Shown: in pieces, positions 1 to 5,754 of the stretch
Numbering within the stretch: position 1 is the first letter of the stretch
Layout: the number at the start of each line of letters is the position of its first letter
From: an uncultured Alphaproteobacteria bacterium
Lineage (GTDB): Bacteria > Pseudomonadota > Alphaproteobacteria > Rhizobiales > Aestuariivirgaceae
Length of the DNA stretch: 5,863 nt
Assembly: GCA_937868035.1 (NCBI GenBank)
Contig: CALMLK010000282.1
Coordinates: forward strand, 1-5,863
Direction of reading: 5' to 3'
Position numbers and translations under genes: made by a program
The notes under the pieces: generated by a model
Database searches by the model: none
What the model was told of the DNA's origin: nothing
The model's input: only the letters and a program-made list of their open reading frames with translations

Positions 1-689
1 GCATCACGTCCTCCTTCGCACCCGTCCACCGCGAAGGTTATCCCTTTGTCCTTGCGGGCGTGGTCGTCACGGCACTCCTGTTCTTCTTCGGGTTGCAGAC
101 TCTGGGCTGGGTGGGCGTGATCCTGACCTTGTGGTGCGCCTATTTCTTCCGTGACCCCGAGCGCGTGACGCCGATCCGCAAGGGTCTGGTGATTTCGCCC
201 GCCGATGGCCGCGTCAGTTCCATCGCCACGGTCATTCCGCCGCCCGAGCTTGACCTGCCGCGCGAGCCGCATGTGCGCATCTCCGTCTTCATGAATGTCT
301 TCGATGTGCACGTGAACCGGGCGCCCCTGGATGCCCGCATCATCCGCCTGGCCTATGTGCCGGGCGCCTTCCTCAATGCGGAACTGGACAAGGCCAGCGA
401 AGACAATGAGCGTCAGGCGCTGACGCTGGAGCTGGACGGTGGAACGCGTGTCGGGGTGGTGCAGATCGCGGGCCTCGTCGCCCGGCGCATTGTGAAATTC
501 GTGGATGAGAACCAGCGCCTGCAGGCCGGTCAGCGCTTCGGCCTGATCCGCTTCGGCAGCCGCGTGGATGTCTTCCTGCCTCAGGGCGTGAAACCGATGA
601 TCTGCCTCGGACAGCGGGCCATTGCCGGCGAGACGGTACTGGCCGATCTCGACGGCACGGAAGCCCAGCGCCAGGGGCGCAGCAGCTGA
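1..689 (+). CDS. psd: Phosphatidylserine decarboxylase proenzyme (5'-truncated by the window edge)
   Basis: Decarboxylates phosphatidylserine to phosphatidylethanolamine at the inner membrane. The reading frame is open from the left edge (first whole codon at 3; 228 residues visible) and reads HREGYPF near the start. This motif sits close to the N-terminus in alphaproteobacterial Psd, so probably only about 5-10 residues are missing; the GTG at 60 is internal. Two hydrophobic segments come next (visible residues about 16-30 and 33-48), then FFRDPER, SPADG (Asp68) and VHVNRAP (His103). RFGSRVD contains the Gly-Ser (Ser186, codon 558-560) where the family self-cleaves to form the pyruvoyl cofactor. 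Asp, His and Ser are the residues known to drive this autoprocessing in Psd. The length and the FGSR site, rather than LGST, fit the short alphaproteobacterial/archaeal-type Psd and not the longer E. coli type. The TGA overlaps the pssA start (TGATG), indicating an operon. Confidence 0.96.
   Translation, partial: ITSSFAPVHREGYPFVLAGVVVTALLFFFGLQTLGWVGVILTLWCAYFFRDPERVTPIRKGLVISPADGRVSSIATVIPPPELDLPREPHVRISVFMNVFDVHVNRAPLDARIIRLAYVPGAFLNAELDKASEDNERQALTLELDGGTRVGVVQIAGLVARRIVKFVDENQRLQAGQRFGLIRFGSRVDVFLPQGVKPMICLGQRAIAGETVLADLDGTEAQRQGRSS
668..680 (+). promoter_or_regulatory. Hairpin overlapping the pssA Shine-Dalgarno sequence
   Basis: GCGCC (668-672) pairs perfectly with GGCGC (676-680) around a 3-base AGG loop, inside the last codons of psd. 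The only Shine-Dalgarno-like stretch before pssA, AGGGG (673-677), is split between loop and stem. Ribosomes finishing psd would open the stem, so this fits translational coupling. The pairing is seen in the sequence; the coupling is inferred. A 5-bp stem in GC-rich coding DNA can arise by chance. Confidence 0.35.
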
Positions 690-1489
690 TGCAGCAGGAG
701 ACGGACCAGCCTCAGGTGCCCGCCAAGGCCTTCCGGCCTGTGCCCGTGCGCTATCTCCTGCCCAATCTCATTACCCTTCTGGCCCTGTGCAGCGGCGTCA
801 CCGCCATCCGCCTCGCCATGGAGGGACGTTATCAGGTGGCCGTGGCTGCCGTCATACTTGCCATCTTCCTCGATGCCGTGGACGGACGCCTGGCACGGTA
901 TCTGAAAGGCACGTCCCGCTTCGGTGCGGAACTGGATTCGCTGGCTGACTTTGTGAACTTCGGCGTCGCCCCGGCAATCCTGATTTACGTCTGGTCGCTC
1001 AACGCCATGAAGCCATTGGGCTGGATCATTTCGTTGATGTTGGCCATGGCCTGTGCCCTTCGGCTTGCCCGCTTCAACGTTGCCCTTGAGGATCCCAACA
1101 AGCCGGCCTACGCTCAGCGCTTCTTCACCGGCATTCCGGCACCGGCGGGCGCAGGTCTCGCCATGGCCCCGATGTATCTCGGCTTTCTCGACGTGGTGAC
1201 AGATGGCCATGTCTATGCGCGGTTCATTGCCCCCTACATCGTGGCAATCGCCGTGCTGATGGTGAGCCGTGTGCCAACCTTCTCCGGCAAGACGGTCACG
1301 CAGGTGCCGCGTGAACTGGTGCTGCCCATCCTTTCCACCGGGGCGCTGATCATTGTCTGCCTGATCACCTTCCCGTGGGAGACCCTGCTGCTGGCCGCCG
1401 TGCTCTATGCGGTTATGATTCCTGTCAGCGTGGCGAGTTACCTGCGCCACAAGCGGCGCGCCGCCGCCGAAGCCGCTCCCGCACCTTAG
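689..1489 (+). CDS. pssA: CDP-diacylglycerol--serine O-phosphatidyltransferase (type II PssA)
   Basis: Transfers phosphatidyl from CDP-diacylglycerol to L-serine, giving phosphatidylserine, the substrate of the upstream Psd. The 266-residue integral membrane protein carries the complete CDP-alcohol phosphatidyltransferase signature: Asp62, Asp65-Gly66, Ala69-Arg70, Gly79, Asp83 and Asp87, with standard spacing. RYLLPNLITLLALCSG (21-36) before it and FVNFGVAPA after it are typical of the Bacillus/rhizobial PssA subfamily. About six to eight hydrophobic segments follow, with PAPAGAG near the middle and a basic, Ala-rich tail. The family also includes phosphatidylcholine synthase (Pcs), but pairing with psd and the motif context favour PssA. 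The ATG overlaps the psd stop by one base. The Shine-Dalgarno-like AGGGG (673-677) lies inside psd and is partly paired in a small hairpin. The stop is 7 bases from the convergent oxidoreductase stop. Confidence 0.95.
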   Translation: MQQETDQPQVPAKAFRPVPVRYLLPNLITLLALCSGVTAIRLAMEGRYQVAVAAVILAIFLDAVDGRLARYLKGTSRFGAELDSLADFVNFGVAPAILIYVWSLNAMKPLGWIISLMLAMACALRLARFNVALEDPNKPAYAQRFFTGIPAPAGAGLAMAPMYLGFLDVVTDGHVYARFIAPYIVAIAVLMVSRVPTFSGKTVTQVPRELVLPILSTGALIIVCLITFPWETLLLAAVLYAVMIPVSVASYLRHKRRAAAEAAPAP

Positions 1490-1505
1490 GCAGGCCTTAC
1501 GGCTT
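1470..1505. terminator. Weak inverted repeat spanning the convergent gene ends
   Basis: AAGCCG (1470-1475) and CGGCTT (1500-1505) form a 6-bp inverted repeat enclosing the stop codons of pssA (1487-1489) and of the minus-strand oxidoreductase (1497-1499). It is the only candidate for a shared bidirectional terminator in the 7-base gap and flanks. The 24-base loop and the poor T-run on either side make it a weak candidate. Confidence 0.2.
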
Positions 1506-2486
1506 TACCCACTTCCCCGTCTTTCCCGCCTTGAAGAAGGCGTCGATGATTTTCATGCTCTGGATGGCATCCTCGATGCCCCAGACCAGCTTTTCCTTCT
1601 TGCGGATGGCTCGGCCGAAAGCTTCGGCTTCCAGCATGTACTGGTCCGACACGGGAAAGCTGTGCCATTCCCCCACGTTCATCTCCATGCCCTGTACAAA
1701 GATGCGGTTGGGCTTGTCCGGCGGTGCATTGAAGGGGATCTCGATCTCGATCCGTCCCTTGGTGCCCATGATCTGTACCCGCTGGAAAGGGGCAAGCTGG
1801 GTGGAGACCGTGAAAGTGAGGTGCCTGCCCTTGCCGAAATCTGCCATGCCGCCCAGCAGGCGGTCGGTCTTGAACTTCGGATCAAAGTCGATGGTGGCCG
1901 CAACCTTGACTGGCTCCCCACCGAAAATGTAGCGCGCCACGGTGATGGGATAGCAGCCGATGTCCAAGAGCCCGCCGCCGCCGATTCCAGCCTGGTTGCG
2001 CACATTGTGCGGATCGCGGTTGAAGTAGCTGAACATCACCTGGATGGCACGGACCTCGCCGATCTCGCCCGCCTTCACGCGCTTGCGGGCATCGATCCAC
2101 TGCAGCGCGTGGCGCACCATGAAGGCCTCGGCCACCAGCGTCTTCTTCGGTACAGCGCGGAGCTTCGTCGCCTCGCGGGCAGTAATTGCAATGGGCTTCT
2201 CGCACAGCACGTGCTTGCCGGCCTTTACTGCCGCCAGCGTGAGAGGCACATGCAGATGATTGGGAAGCGGATTGTAGACCGCCTCGATTTCGGGATCGGC
2301 CAGCATTTCCTCGTAGGAACCGTAGGCCTTGGGAATGCCGAGTTGCCCGGCCCAGGACTTGGCCGACTTCAGATTGCGTGAAGAAATCGCCGAGACTTCA
2401 AGCTCGCTGCTCTTCAGCATGCCCGGTATGACCTTGGCCACGCCGATGTTGGCCGTGGAAATGATGCCCCACTTGACTTTTTGCAT
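1497..2486 (-). CDS. Gfo/Idh/MocA-family NAD(P)-dependent oxidoreductase, substrate unknown
   Basis: A 329-residue cytosolic dehydrogenase of the glucose-fructose oxidoreductase/inositol dehydrogenase/MocA family, oxidising or reducing a sugar, polyol or related carbonyl compound with NAD(P). The N-terminal Rossmann fold has GIISTANIG (7-15). CEKP (95-98) carries the family lysine Lys97. The C-terminal domain contains GGGLLDIGCYP (170-180), whose Asp175 and Tyr179 have the spacing of the active-site Asp/Tyr in glucose-fructose oxidoreductase. No signal peptide is seen, so a periplasmic GFOR role is unlikely. I chose the ATG at 2486 because AAGGGA (complement 2496-2501) lies 9 bases upstream and the protein then begins directly at the first beta strand. 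An in-frame TTG at 2534 would add 16 residues without homology to the fold and would start upstream of the likely promoter -10. The gene is divergent from choXWV and convergent with pssA, so it stands alone. The substrate cannot be named from this sequence. Confidence 0.9.
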   Translation of the reverse strand: MQKVKWGIISTANIGVAKVIPGMLKSSELEVSAISSRNLKSAKSWAGQLGIPKAYGSYEEMLADPEIEAVYNPLPNHLHVPLTLAAVKAGKHVLCEKPIAITAREATKLRAVPKKTLVAEAFMVRHALQWIDARKRVKAGEIGEVRAIQVMFSYFNRDPHNVRNQAGIGGGGLLDIGCYPITVARYIFGGEPVKVAATIDFDPKFKTDRLLGGMADFGKGRHLTFTVSTQLAPFQRVQIMGTKGRIEIEIPFNAPPDKPNRIFVQGMEMNVGEWHSFPVSDQYMLEAEAFGRAIRKKEKLVWGIEDAIQSMKIIDAFFKAGKTGKWVKP

Positions 2487-2513
2487 GCACGCTCGTCCCT
2501 TGTTGTCCGTACC

Positions 2514-2542
2514 CTTATGGCCGAACCCCGCCAAAAGGTTAA
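2514..2542 (-). promoter_or_regulatory. Candidate promoter for the minus-strand oxidoreductase
   Basis: Read on the minus strand, TTAACC (complement 2537-2542) and CATAAG (complement 2514-2519) are separated by exactly 17 bases, resembling a housekeeping -35/-10 pair. Transcription would begin near 2507, leaving about a 20-base leader before the ATG at 2486 that includes the AAGGGA ribosome-binding site. Found by eye from consensus similarity only. Confidence 0.4.
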
Positions 2543-2551
2543 GCGTCGCTT
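2541..2551. promoter_or_regulatory. Perfect 11-base dyad, possible operator
   Basis: AAGCG-T-CGCTT is a perfect interrupted palindrome between the two divergent promoter candidates. It touches the -35 of the oxidoreductase promoter and lies about 28 bases upstream of the -35 of the choX promoter. Position and symmetry suit a repressor or activator site, but no regulator gene is in the window and I cannot assign a family. Confidence 0.25.
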
Positions 2552-2578
2552 CTCACGTTCGGGGTGGCGCAACGCACC

Positions 2579-2607
2579 TTGACGCTCGGCCCCCGCCCGC
2601 GCTTAGC
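2579..2607 (+). promoter_or_regulatory. Candidate promoter for choXWV
   Basis: TTGACG (2579-2584, preceded by C, giving the alphaproteobacterial CTTGAC form) is followed after 17 bases by CTTAGC (2602-2607). The -35 is strong, while the -10 is a modest match. Transcription would start around 2613-2615, about 60 bases before the choX ATG, so the transcript would begin just before the leader hairpin at 2619-2640. Confidence 0.45.
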
Positions 2608-2618
2608 TTGCCCGATCA

Positions 2619-2640
2619 GGGTGCCGCTGTTCCGGCGCCC
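2619..2640 (+). promoter_or_regulatory. Stem-loop in the choX 5' leader
   Basis: GGGTGCC (2619-2625) pairs with GGCGCCC (2634-2640), forming a 7-bp stem with one G-T pair and an 8-base loop. No T-run follows, so it is not an obvious terminator. It would sit near the 5' end of the predicted choX mRNA, 19 bases before the AGGGAG ribosome-binding site (2660-2665), and leaves that site free. It could stabilise the message; that role is inferred. Confidence 0.3.
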
Positions 2641-2674
2641 CAAGAAGCAATGAAGATACAGGGAGTTACAAATC

Positions 2675-3610
2675 ATGACCTTCAAGACAACCATTCTGGC
2701 CGCCGCCGGATTTATCGCCCTCGCCGCTTCCTCGGCCCAGGCGGGCGATGCTGAAAGCTGCAAGGCCGTCCGTTTCGCCGACGTGGGCTGGACCGATATC
2801 CAGGTCATCACCGGAATCGCCTCGACGCTGTTCGACGCGCTCGGTTACCAGTCCGAAGTGAAGACCCTCTCGGTCCCCGTCACCTACGCCTCCATGAAGA
2901 ACAAGGACATTGACGTGTTCCTCGGCAACTGGATGCCCTCCATGACCGCCGATGTGAAACCCTACTTCGACGACAAGTCGGTGGAACAGCTCCAGCCGGC
3001 CAATCTGGAAGGCGCGGGCTATGGCATTGTCGTGCCGCAATACGTGGCTGACGCCGGCATCAAGTCGATCGCCGATCTCGCTGCCAACAAGGACAAGTTC
3101 TCCGGCAAGTTCTACGGCATTGAATCCGGCAACGATGGCAACCGCATCATCTCCACCATCATCGGCGACGCCAAGAACAACCTGGCCGGATGGGAACTTG
3201 TGGAAAGCTCGGAAGCCGGCATGCTGACGGAAGCCGAGAAGGCCATGAAGAACAACGAATGGATCCTCTTCCTCGGCTGGACGCCACATCCGGTGATGGG
3301 TGAAATGAAGATCGCCTATCTCGACGGCGTCGCCGACTATGGCTTCGGCCCCGCCACGGTCTACACCAACGTGCGCGCGGGATATGTGGGCGAATGCCCC
3401 AATGCCGGCAAGCTCGTCTCCAACCTCCGCTTCAACCTGAAGATGGAAGGCGAGATGATGGCGCCCGTGCTCAAGGACGGCAAGGGCCCCAAGGAGGTCG
3501 CTCTCGAATGGATCAAGGCCAATCCGGATTCCATCAACGCCTGGCTTGATGGCGTGACCACCTTCGATGGTGGCGATGCCAAGGCTGCGGCGCAGGCCGT
3601 CCTGAAGTAA
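2675..3610 (+). CDS. choX: Choline ABC transporter, periplasmic choline-binding protein
   Basis: Captures choline (acetylcholine and betaine more weakly in characterised ChoX) in the periplasm and delivers it to ChoW. The 311-residue precursor has a Sec signal peptide: Lys4, a hydrophobic core at 7-20, and likely cleavage after AQA (21-23), giving a 288-residue mature protein. The aromatic cage known from Sinorhizobium meliloti ChoX is intact: Trp39 and Asp41 in VGWTDIQ, Trp86 in LGNWMPS, Tyr116 in GAGYGIV, Asn153 in ESGNDGN and Trp202 in LGWTPHP. Their spacing fits S. meliloti Trp43, Asp45, Trp90, Tyr119, Asn156 and Trp205 (numbers from memory). Cys29 and Cys241 are the only cysteines in the mature chain and could form a disulfide. 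The start is supported by AGGGAG at 2660-2665, nine bases upstream. The gene is first in choXWV and is followed by a hairpin that probably limits read-through. A general betaine/proline binder (ProX/OpuAC) is the alternative, but the cage favours choline. Confidence 0.95.
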   Translation: MTFKTTILAAAGFIALAASSAQAGDAESCKAVRFADVGWTDIQVITGIASTLFDALGYQSEVKTLSVPVTYASMKNKDIDVFLGNWMPSMTADVKPYFDDKSVEQLQPANLEGAGYGIVVPQYVADAGIKSIADLAANKDKFSGKFYGIESGNDGNRIISTIIGDAKNNLAGWELVESSEAGMLTEAEKAMKNNEWILFLGWTPHPVMGEMKIAYLDGVADYGFGPATVYTNVRAGYVGECPNAGKLVSNLRFNLKMEGEMMAPVLKDGKGPKEVALEWIKANPDSINAWLDGVTTFDGGDAKAAAQAVLK

Positions 3611-3625
3611 TCGTACGCACAAGGC

Positions 3626-3656
3626 GCGCGGGAGGGATGTCTCCCGCGCCACTTTT
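3626..3656 (+). terminator. Hairpin with short T-run between choX and choW (partial terminator/attenuator)
   Basis: GCGCGGGAG (3626-3634) and CTCCCGCGC (3641-3649) form a perfect 9-bp GC-rich stem with a 6-base GGATGT loop. CA and then TTTTCTT follow. It begins 15 bases after the choX stop and lies in a 93-base gap before choW. The shape suits a leaky Rho-independent terminator or a 3'-end stabiliser that makes choX mRNA more abundant than choWV, a common arrangement in binding-protein-dependent ABC operons. Confidence 0.65.
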
Positions 3657-3703
3657 CTTACCGTCCGGCTGGGCACGACTCCAAAGGAGCAAGGGGCGCC
3701 GCG

Positions 3704-4567
3704 ATGAATGATCCTGTTTCACTCTGGATTGCAGACAAGGCCAACAAGATTCCCGTTGGGCCCTGGGGCAAGAACCTCATCGATTTTATCGTGACATGGT
3801 TCGAGTGGTTGTTTGATGGCTTGAAGAACGGCCTCAACGCCCTGGTCGAAGGCACGACATGGATCCTCCTGCAGTGTCCGCCAATTCTTCTCGCCATCCT
3901 GCTCACGGCGGCTGCCTATTTCCTGCAGAAGAAGAAATGGCTCGCTGCGGGCGTGCTGCTCGGATTTCTCTTCATCCTCAATCAGGGACTCTGGAAAGAG
4001 ACGGTGCAGACGCTTGTGCTTGTTCTCTATGCCACGGCACTGTCCATGGCGATCGGCGTGCCGCTGGGCATCTGGGCGGCGCACAAGCCACGGGTCTGGC
4101 AATCCCTGCAGCCGGTCATGGACCTGATGCAGACCATGCCTACCTTCGTCTATCTCATCCCCATCCTCATCCTCTTCGGTCTGGGTGCAGCGCCGGCACT
4201 GATCGTGACGATCATCTTCGCCATGCCCGCCCCGGTGCGCATGACCTATCTCGGCATCACGTCGATCCCAAAACCCATGATCGAGGCTGGAGAAAGTTTT
4301 GGCGCCACGAAACGGCAGCTGCTGTGGAAGGTCGAACTGCCCGCCGCCCTGCCGACCATCATGGCGGGCCTCACGCAATGCATCATGCTCTCGCTGTCCA
4401 TGGTGGTGATCGCGACCCTGATCGGCGCGCCGTCGCTGGGCAACCCTGTCAACCGCGCCCTCAACAACCGCAACATTCCCTTGGGCATTGAGGCCGGTTT
4501 GGCAATCGTCGTTCTGGCGATCATCCTCGACCGTGTGCTGGCCGTGAAGTCGGGAGGCCGGAAATGA
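3704..4567 (+). CDS. choW: Choline ABC transporter, permease subunit
   Basis: Forms the inner-membrane channel of the choline importer, probably as a homodimer with two ChoV subunits. The protein has 287 residues, close to the usual ChoW length. An N-terminal amphipathic stretch (about 24-50) precedes hydrophobic segments near 58-75, 80-96, 100-124, 147-160, 163-176, 218-242 and 262-280. The EAA loop that docks on the ATPase is clear at 194-213: Glu194-Ala-Gly, Gly200, and ending Glu-Leu-Pro. Upstream, MQTMPTFVYLIP and, downstream, LIGAPSLGNPV are typical of the ProW/OpuAB/ChoW permease family. AAGGGG at 3691-3696, seven bases before the ATG, is the likely ribosome-binding site, and AAGGAG at 3684-3689 is a second but distant match. 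The stop overlaps the choV start by four bases (ATGA), so the pair should be translationally coupled. Confidence 0.94.
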   Translation: MNDPVSLWIADKANKIPVGPWGKNLIDFIVTWFEWLFDGLKNGLNALVEGTTWILLQCPPILLAILLTAAAYFLQKKKWLAAGVLLGFLFILNQGLWKETVQTLVLVLYATALSMAIGVPLGIWAAHKPRVWQSLQPVMDLMQTMPTFVYLIPILILFGLGAAPALIVTIIFAMPAPVRMTYLGITSIPKPMIEAGESFGATKRQLLWKVELPAALPTIMAGLTQCIMLSLSMVVIATLIGAPSLGNPVNRALNNRNIPLGIEAGLAIVVLAIILDRVLAVKSGGRK

Positions 4568-5754
4568 CCACGGCTGTTGAATTCAAGAAGGTCGACATCA
4601 TCTTCGGTGACAAGACGCAAACCGCCTTGAAGATGCTGGACGACGGCAAGAGCCGCTCCGACATCCTCTCGGCCACGGGATCGGTCTTGGGCGCGGCAGA
4701 TGCCAGTCTGGCCGTGAGGGAGGGCGAAATCAGCGTCCTCATGGGGCTGTCGGGTTCAGGCAAATCCACCCTGCTGCGGGCCGTCAATGGCTTGAACAAG
4801 GTGACGCGCGGTGAGGTGCTGGTCCGCCACAACGGCAAGATGGTGGATGTCGTATCGTGCGAACCGGAGGAGCTGCGCGAGATTCGCCAGCATGCCGTCG
4901 CCATGGTCTTCCAGCAGTTTGCCCTGCTGCCCTGGCGCACGGTGGCAGAAAATGCCGGTTTCGGATTGGAACTCGCAGGTGTTCCCGAGGAGGAGCGCAA
5001 GGTCCGCGTGGACCGTCAGCTGAAGCTTGTGGGCCTCGACAACTGGTCGGGAAAATATGTCCACGAACTCTCGGGCGGCATGCAGCAACGCGTGGGACTC
5101 GCCCGCGCCTTTGCCACGGAAGCGCCCATCCTCCTCATGGACGAGCCATTCTCCGCCCTTGATCCCCTGATCCGCACCAAGCTGCAGGATGAACTGCTGC
5201 AGTTGCAGAAGGAACTGAAGAAGACGATCGTCTTCGTCAGCCATGATCTCGAGGAGGCACTCAAGCTCGGCAATACCATCACGATCATGGAAGGGGGTCG
5301 CATCGTGCAGTCGGGCCGGCCCGAGGATATCGTGTTGCGCCCTGCCAACGACTACGTGAAGGACTTCATCGCCAGCGTGAATCCGCTCTCGGTGCTCACC
5401 GCCTGGAATGTGATGCGCGCACCCCATGAACTGGTGAAGGACAAAGGCGGCTGGATCTGGCTCGACCGCCGCAAGACCACCCGATTCAAGCTTGGCAAGG
5501 ACAACCGGGTGACGGTTGTGGAGCGGGAAGGCGGCCCGGCCACCTGGCTCTCCTGCGCCGAGGCGGATAAATCCTTCGACGCCAAGACCCGCCCGGTTTT
5601 CTGGGCCACGCCCGGCACCCCGCTCCGCACCGTCATGCTCGCCATGCACCGCTCCGAGACAGCGCCGGTGGCACTGTTCAACGACGACAATACCTTCGCC
5701 GGCTCCATTGGCGTCCGGGACGTGTTGCAGGCGGTCTTGAAACGGCAGGACTAG
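4564..5754 (+). CDS. choV: Choline ABC transporter, ATP-binding subunit
   Basis: Hydrolyses ATP on the cytoplasmic face to drive choline uptake through ChoW. The 396-residue protein has the ProV/OpuAA-type N-terminal extension before the nucleotide-binding core (about 20-50, with ALKMLDDGKS and SVLGAADASLAV). It then has Walker A GLSGSGKST (61-69), the Q-loop in VFQQFALLP (115-123), signature LSGGMQQR (169-176), Walker B ILLMDEP (189-195, catalytic Glu194), D-loop SALD (197-200) and switch His227. All ATPase residues are present. Residues about 275-396 form an accessory domain. Its last 50 residues (TPGTPLRTVMLAMHRSE... to VRDVLQAVL) look like one CBS motif; the stretch before it is too divergent to call a second. 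In OpuA relatives, tandem CBS domains sense ionic strength or nucleotides; whether that holds here is unknown. GGGAGG (4552-4557) lies six bases before the ATG, which overlaps the choW stop. Confidence 0.95.
   Translation: MTTAVEFKKVDIIFGDKTQTALKMLDDGKSRSDILSATGSVLGAADASLAVREGEISVLMGLSGSGKSTLLRAVNGLNKVTRGEVLVRHNGKMVDVVSCEPEELREIRQHAVAMVFQQFALLPWRTVAENAGFGLELAGVPEEERKVRVDRQLKLVGLDNWSGKYVHELSGGMQQRVGLARAFATEAPILLMDEPFSALDPLIRTKLQDELLQLQKELKKTIVFVSHDLEEALKLGNTITIMEGGRIVQSGRPEDIVLRPANDYVKDFIASVNPLSVLTAWNVMRAPHELVKDKGGWIWLDRRKTTRFKLGKDNRVTVVEREGGPATWLSCAEADKSFDAKTRPVFWATPGTPLRTVMLAMHRSETAPVALFNDDNTFAGSIGVRDVLQAVLKRQD

Noticed and set aside
581..1450. 289-codon open frame on the minus strand across pssA
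   Set aside because: It lies antisense to a gene with a full catalytic signature. The translation is rich in His, Gln, Gly and Arg with no domain, as expected from the complement of GC-rich codons.
1662..2381. 239-codon open frame on the plus strand across the oxidoreductase
   Set aside because: It is antisense to conserved Rossmann and active-site motifs on the minus strand and has no coherent protein features.
2487..2534. TTG start extending the oxidoreductase by 16 residues
   Set aside because: The extension has no family match and would begin upstream of the likely -10 element, and the internal ATG at 2486 has a suitable AAGGGA ribosome-binding site.
2650..2754. Short plus-strand frame from the ATG at 2650, a possible leader peptide overlapping choX
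   Set aside because: It overlaps the choX ribosome-binding site and signal-peptide region in another frame, has no clear ribosome-binding site, and gives an Arg/Gly-rich product typical of an out-of-frame reading.
2666..3676. 336-codon open frame on the minus strand across choX
   Set aside because: It is antisense to the well-supported choX and runs through the intergenic hairpin; its composition is that of a shadow frame, with no recognisable motif.
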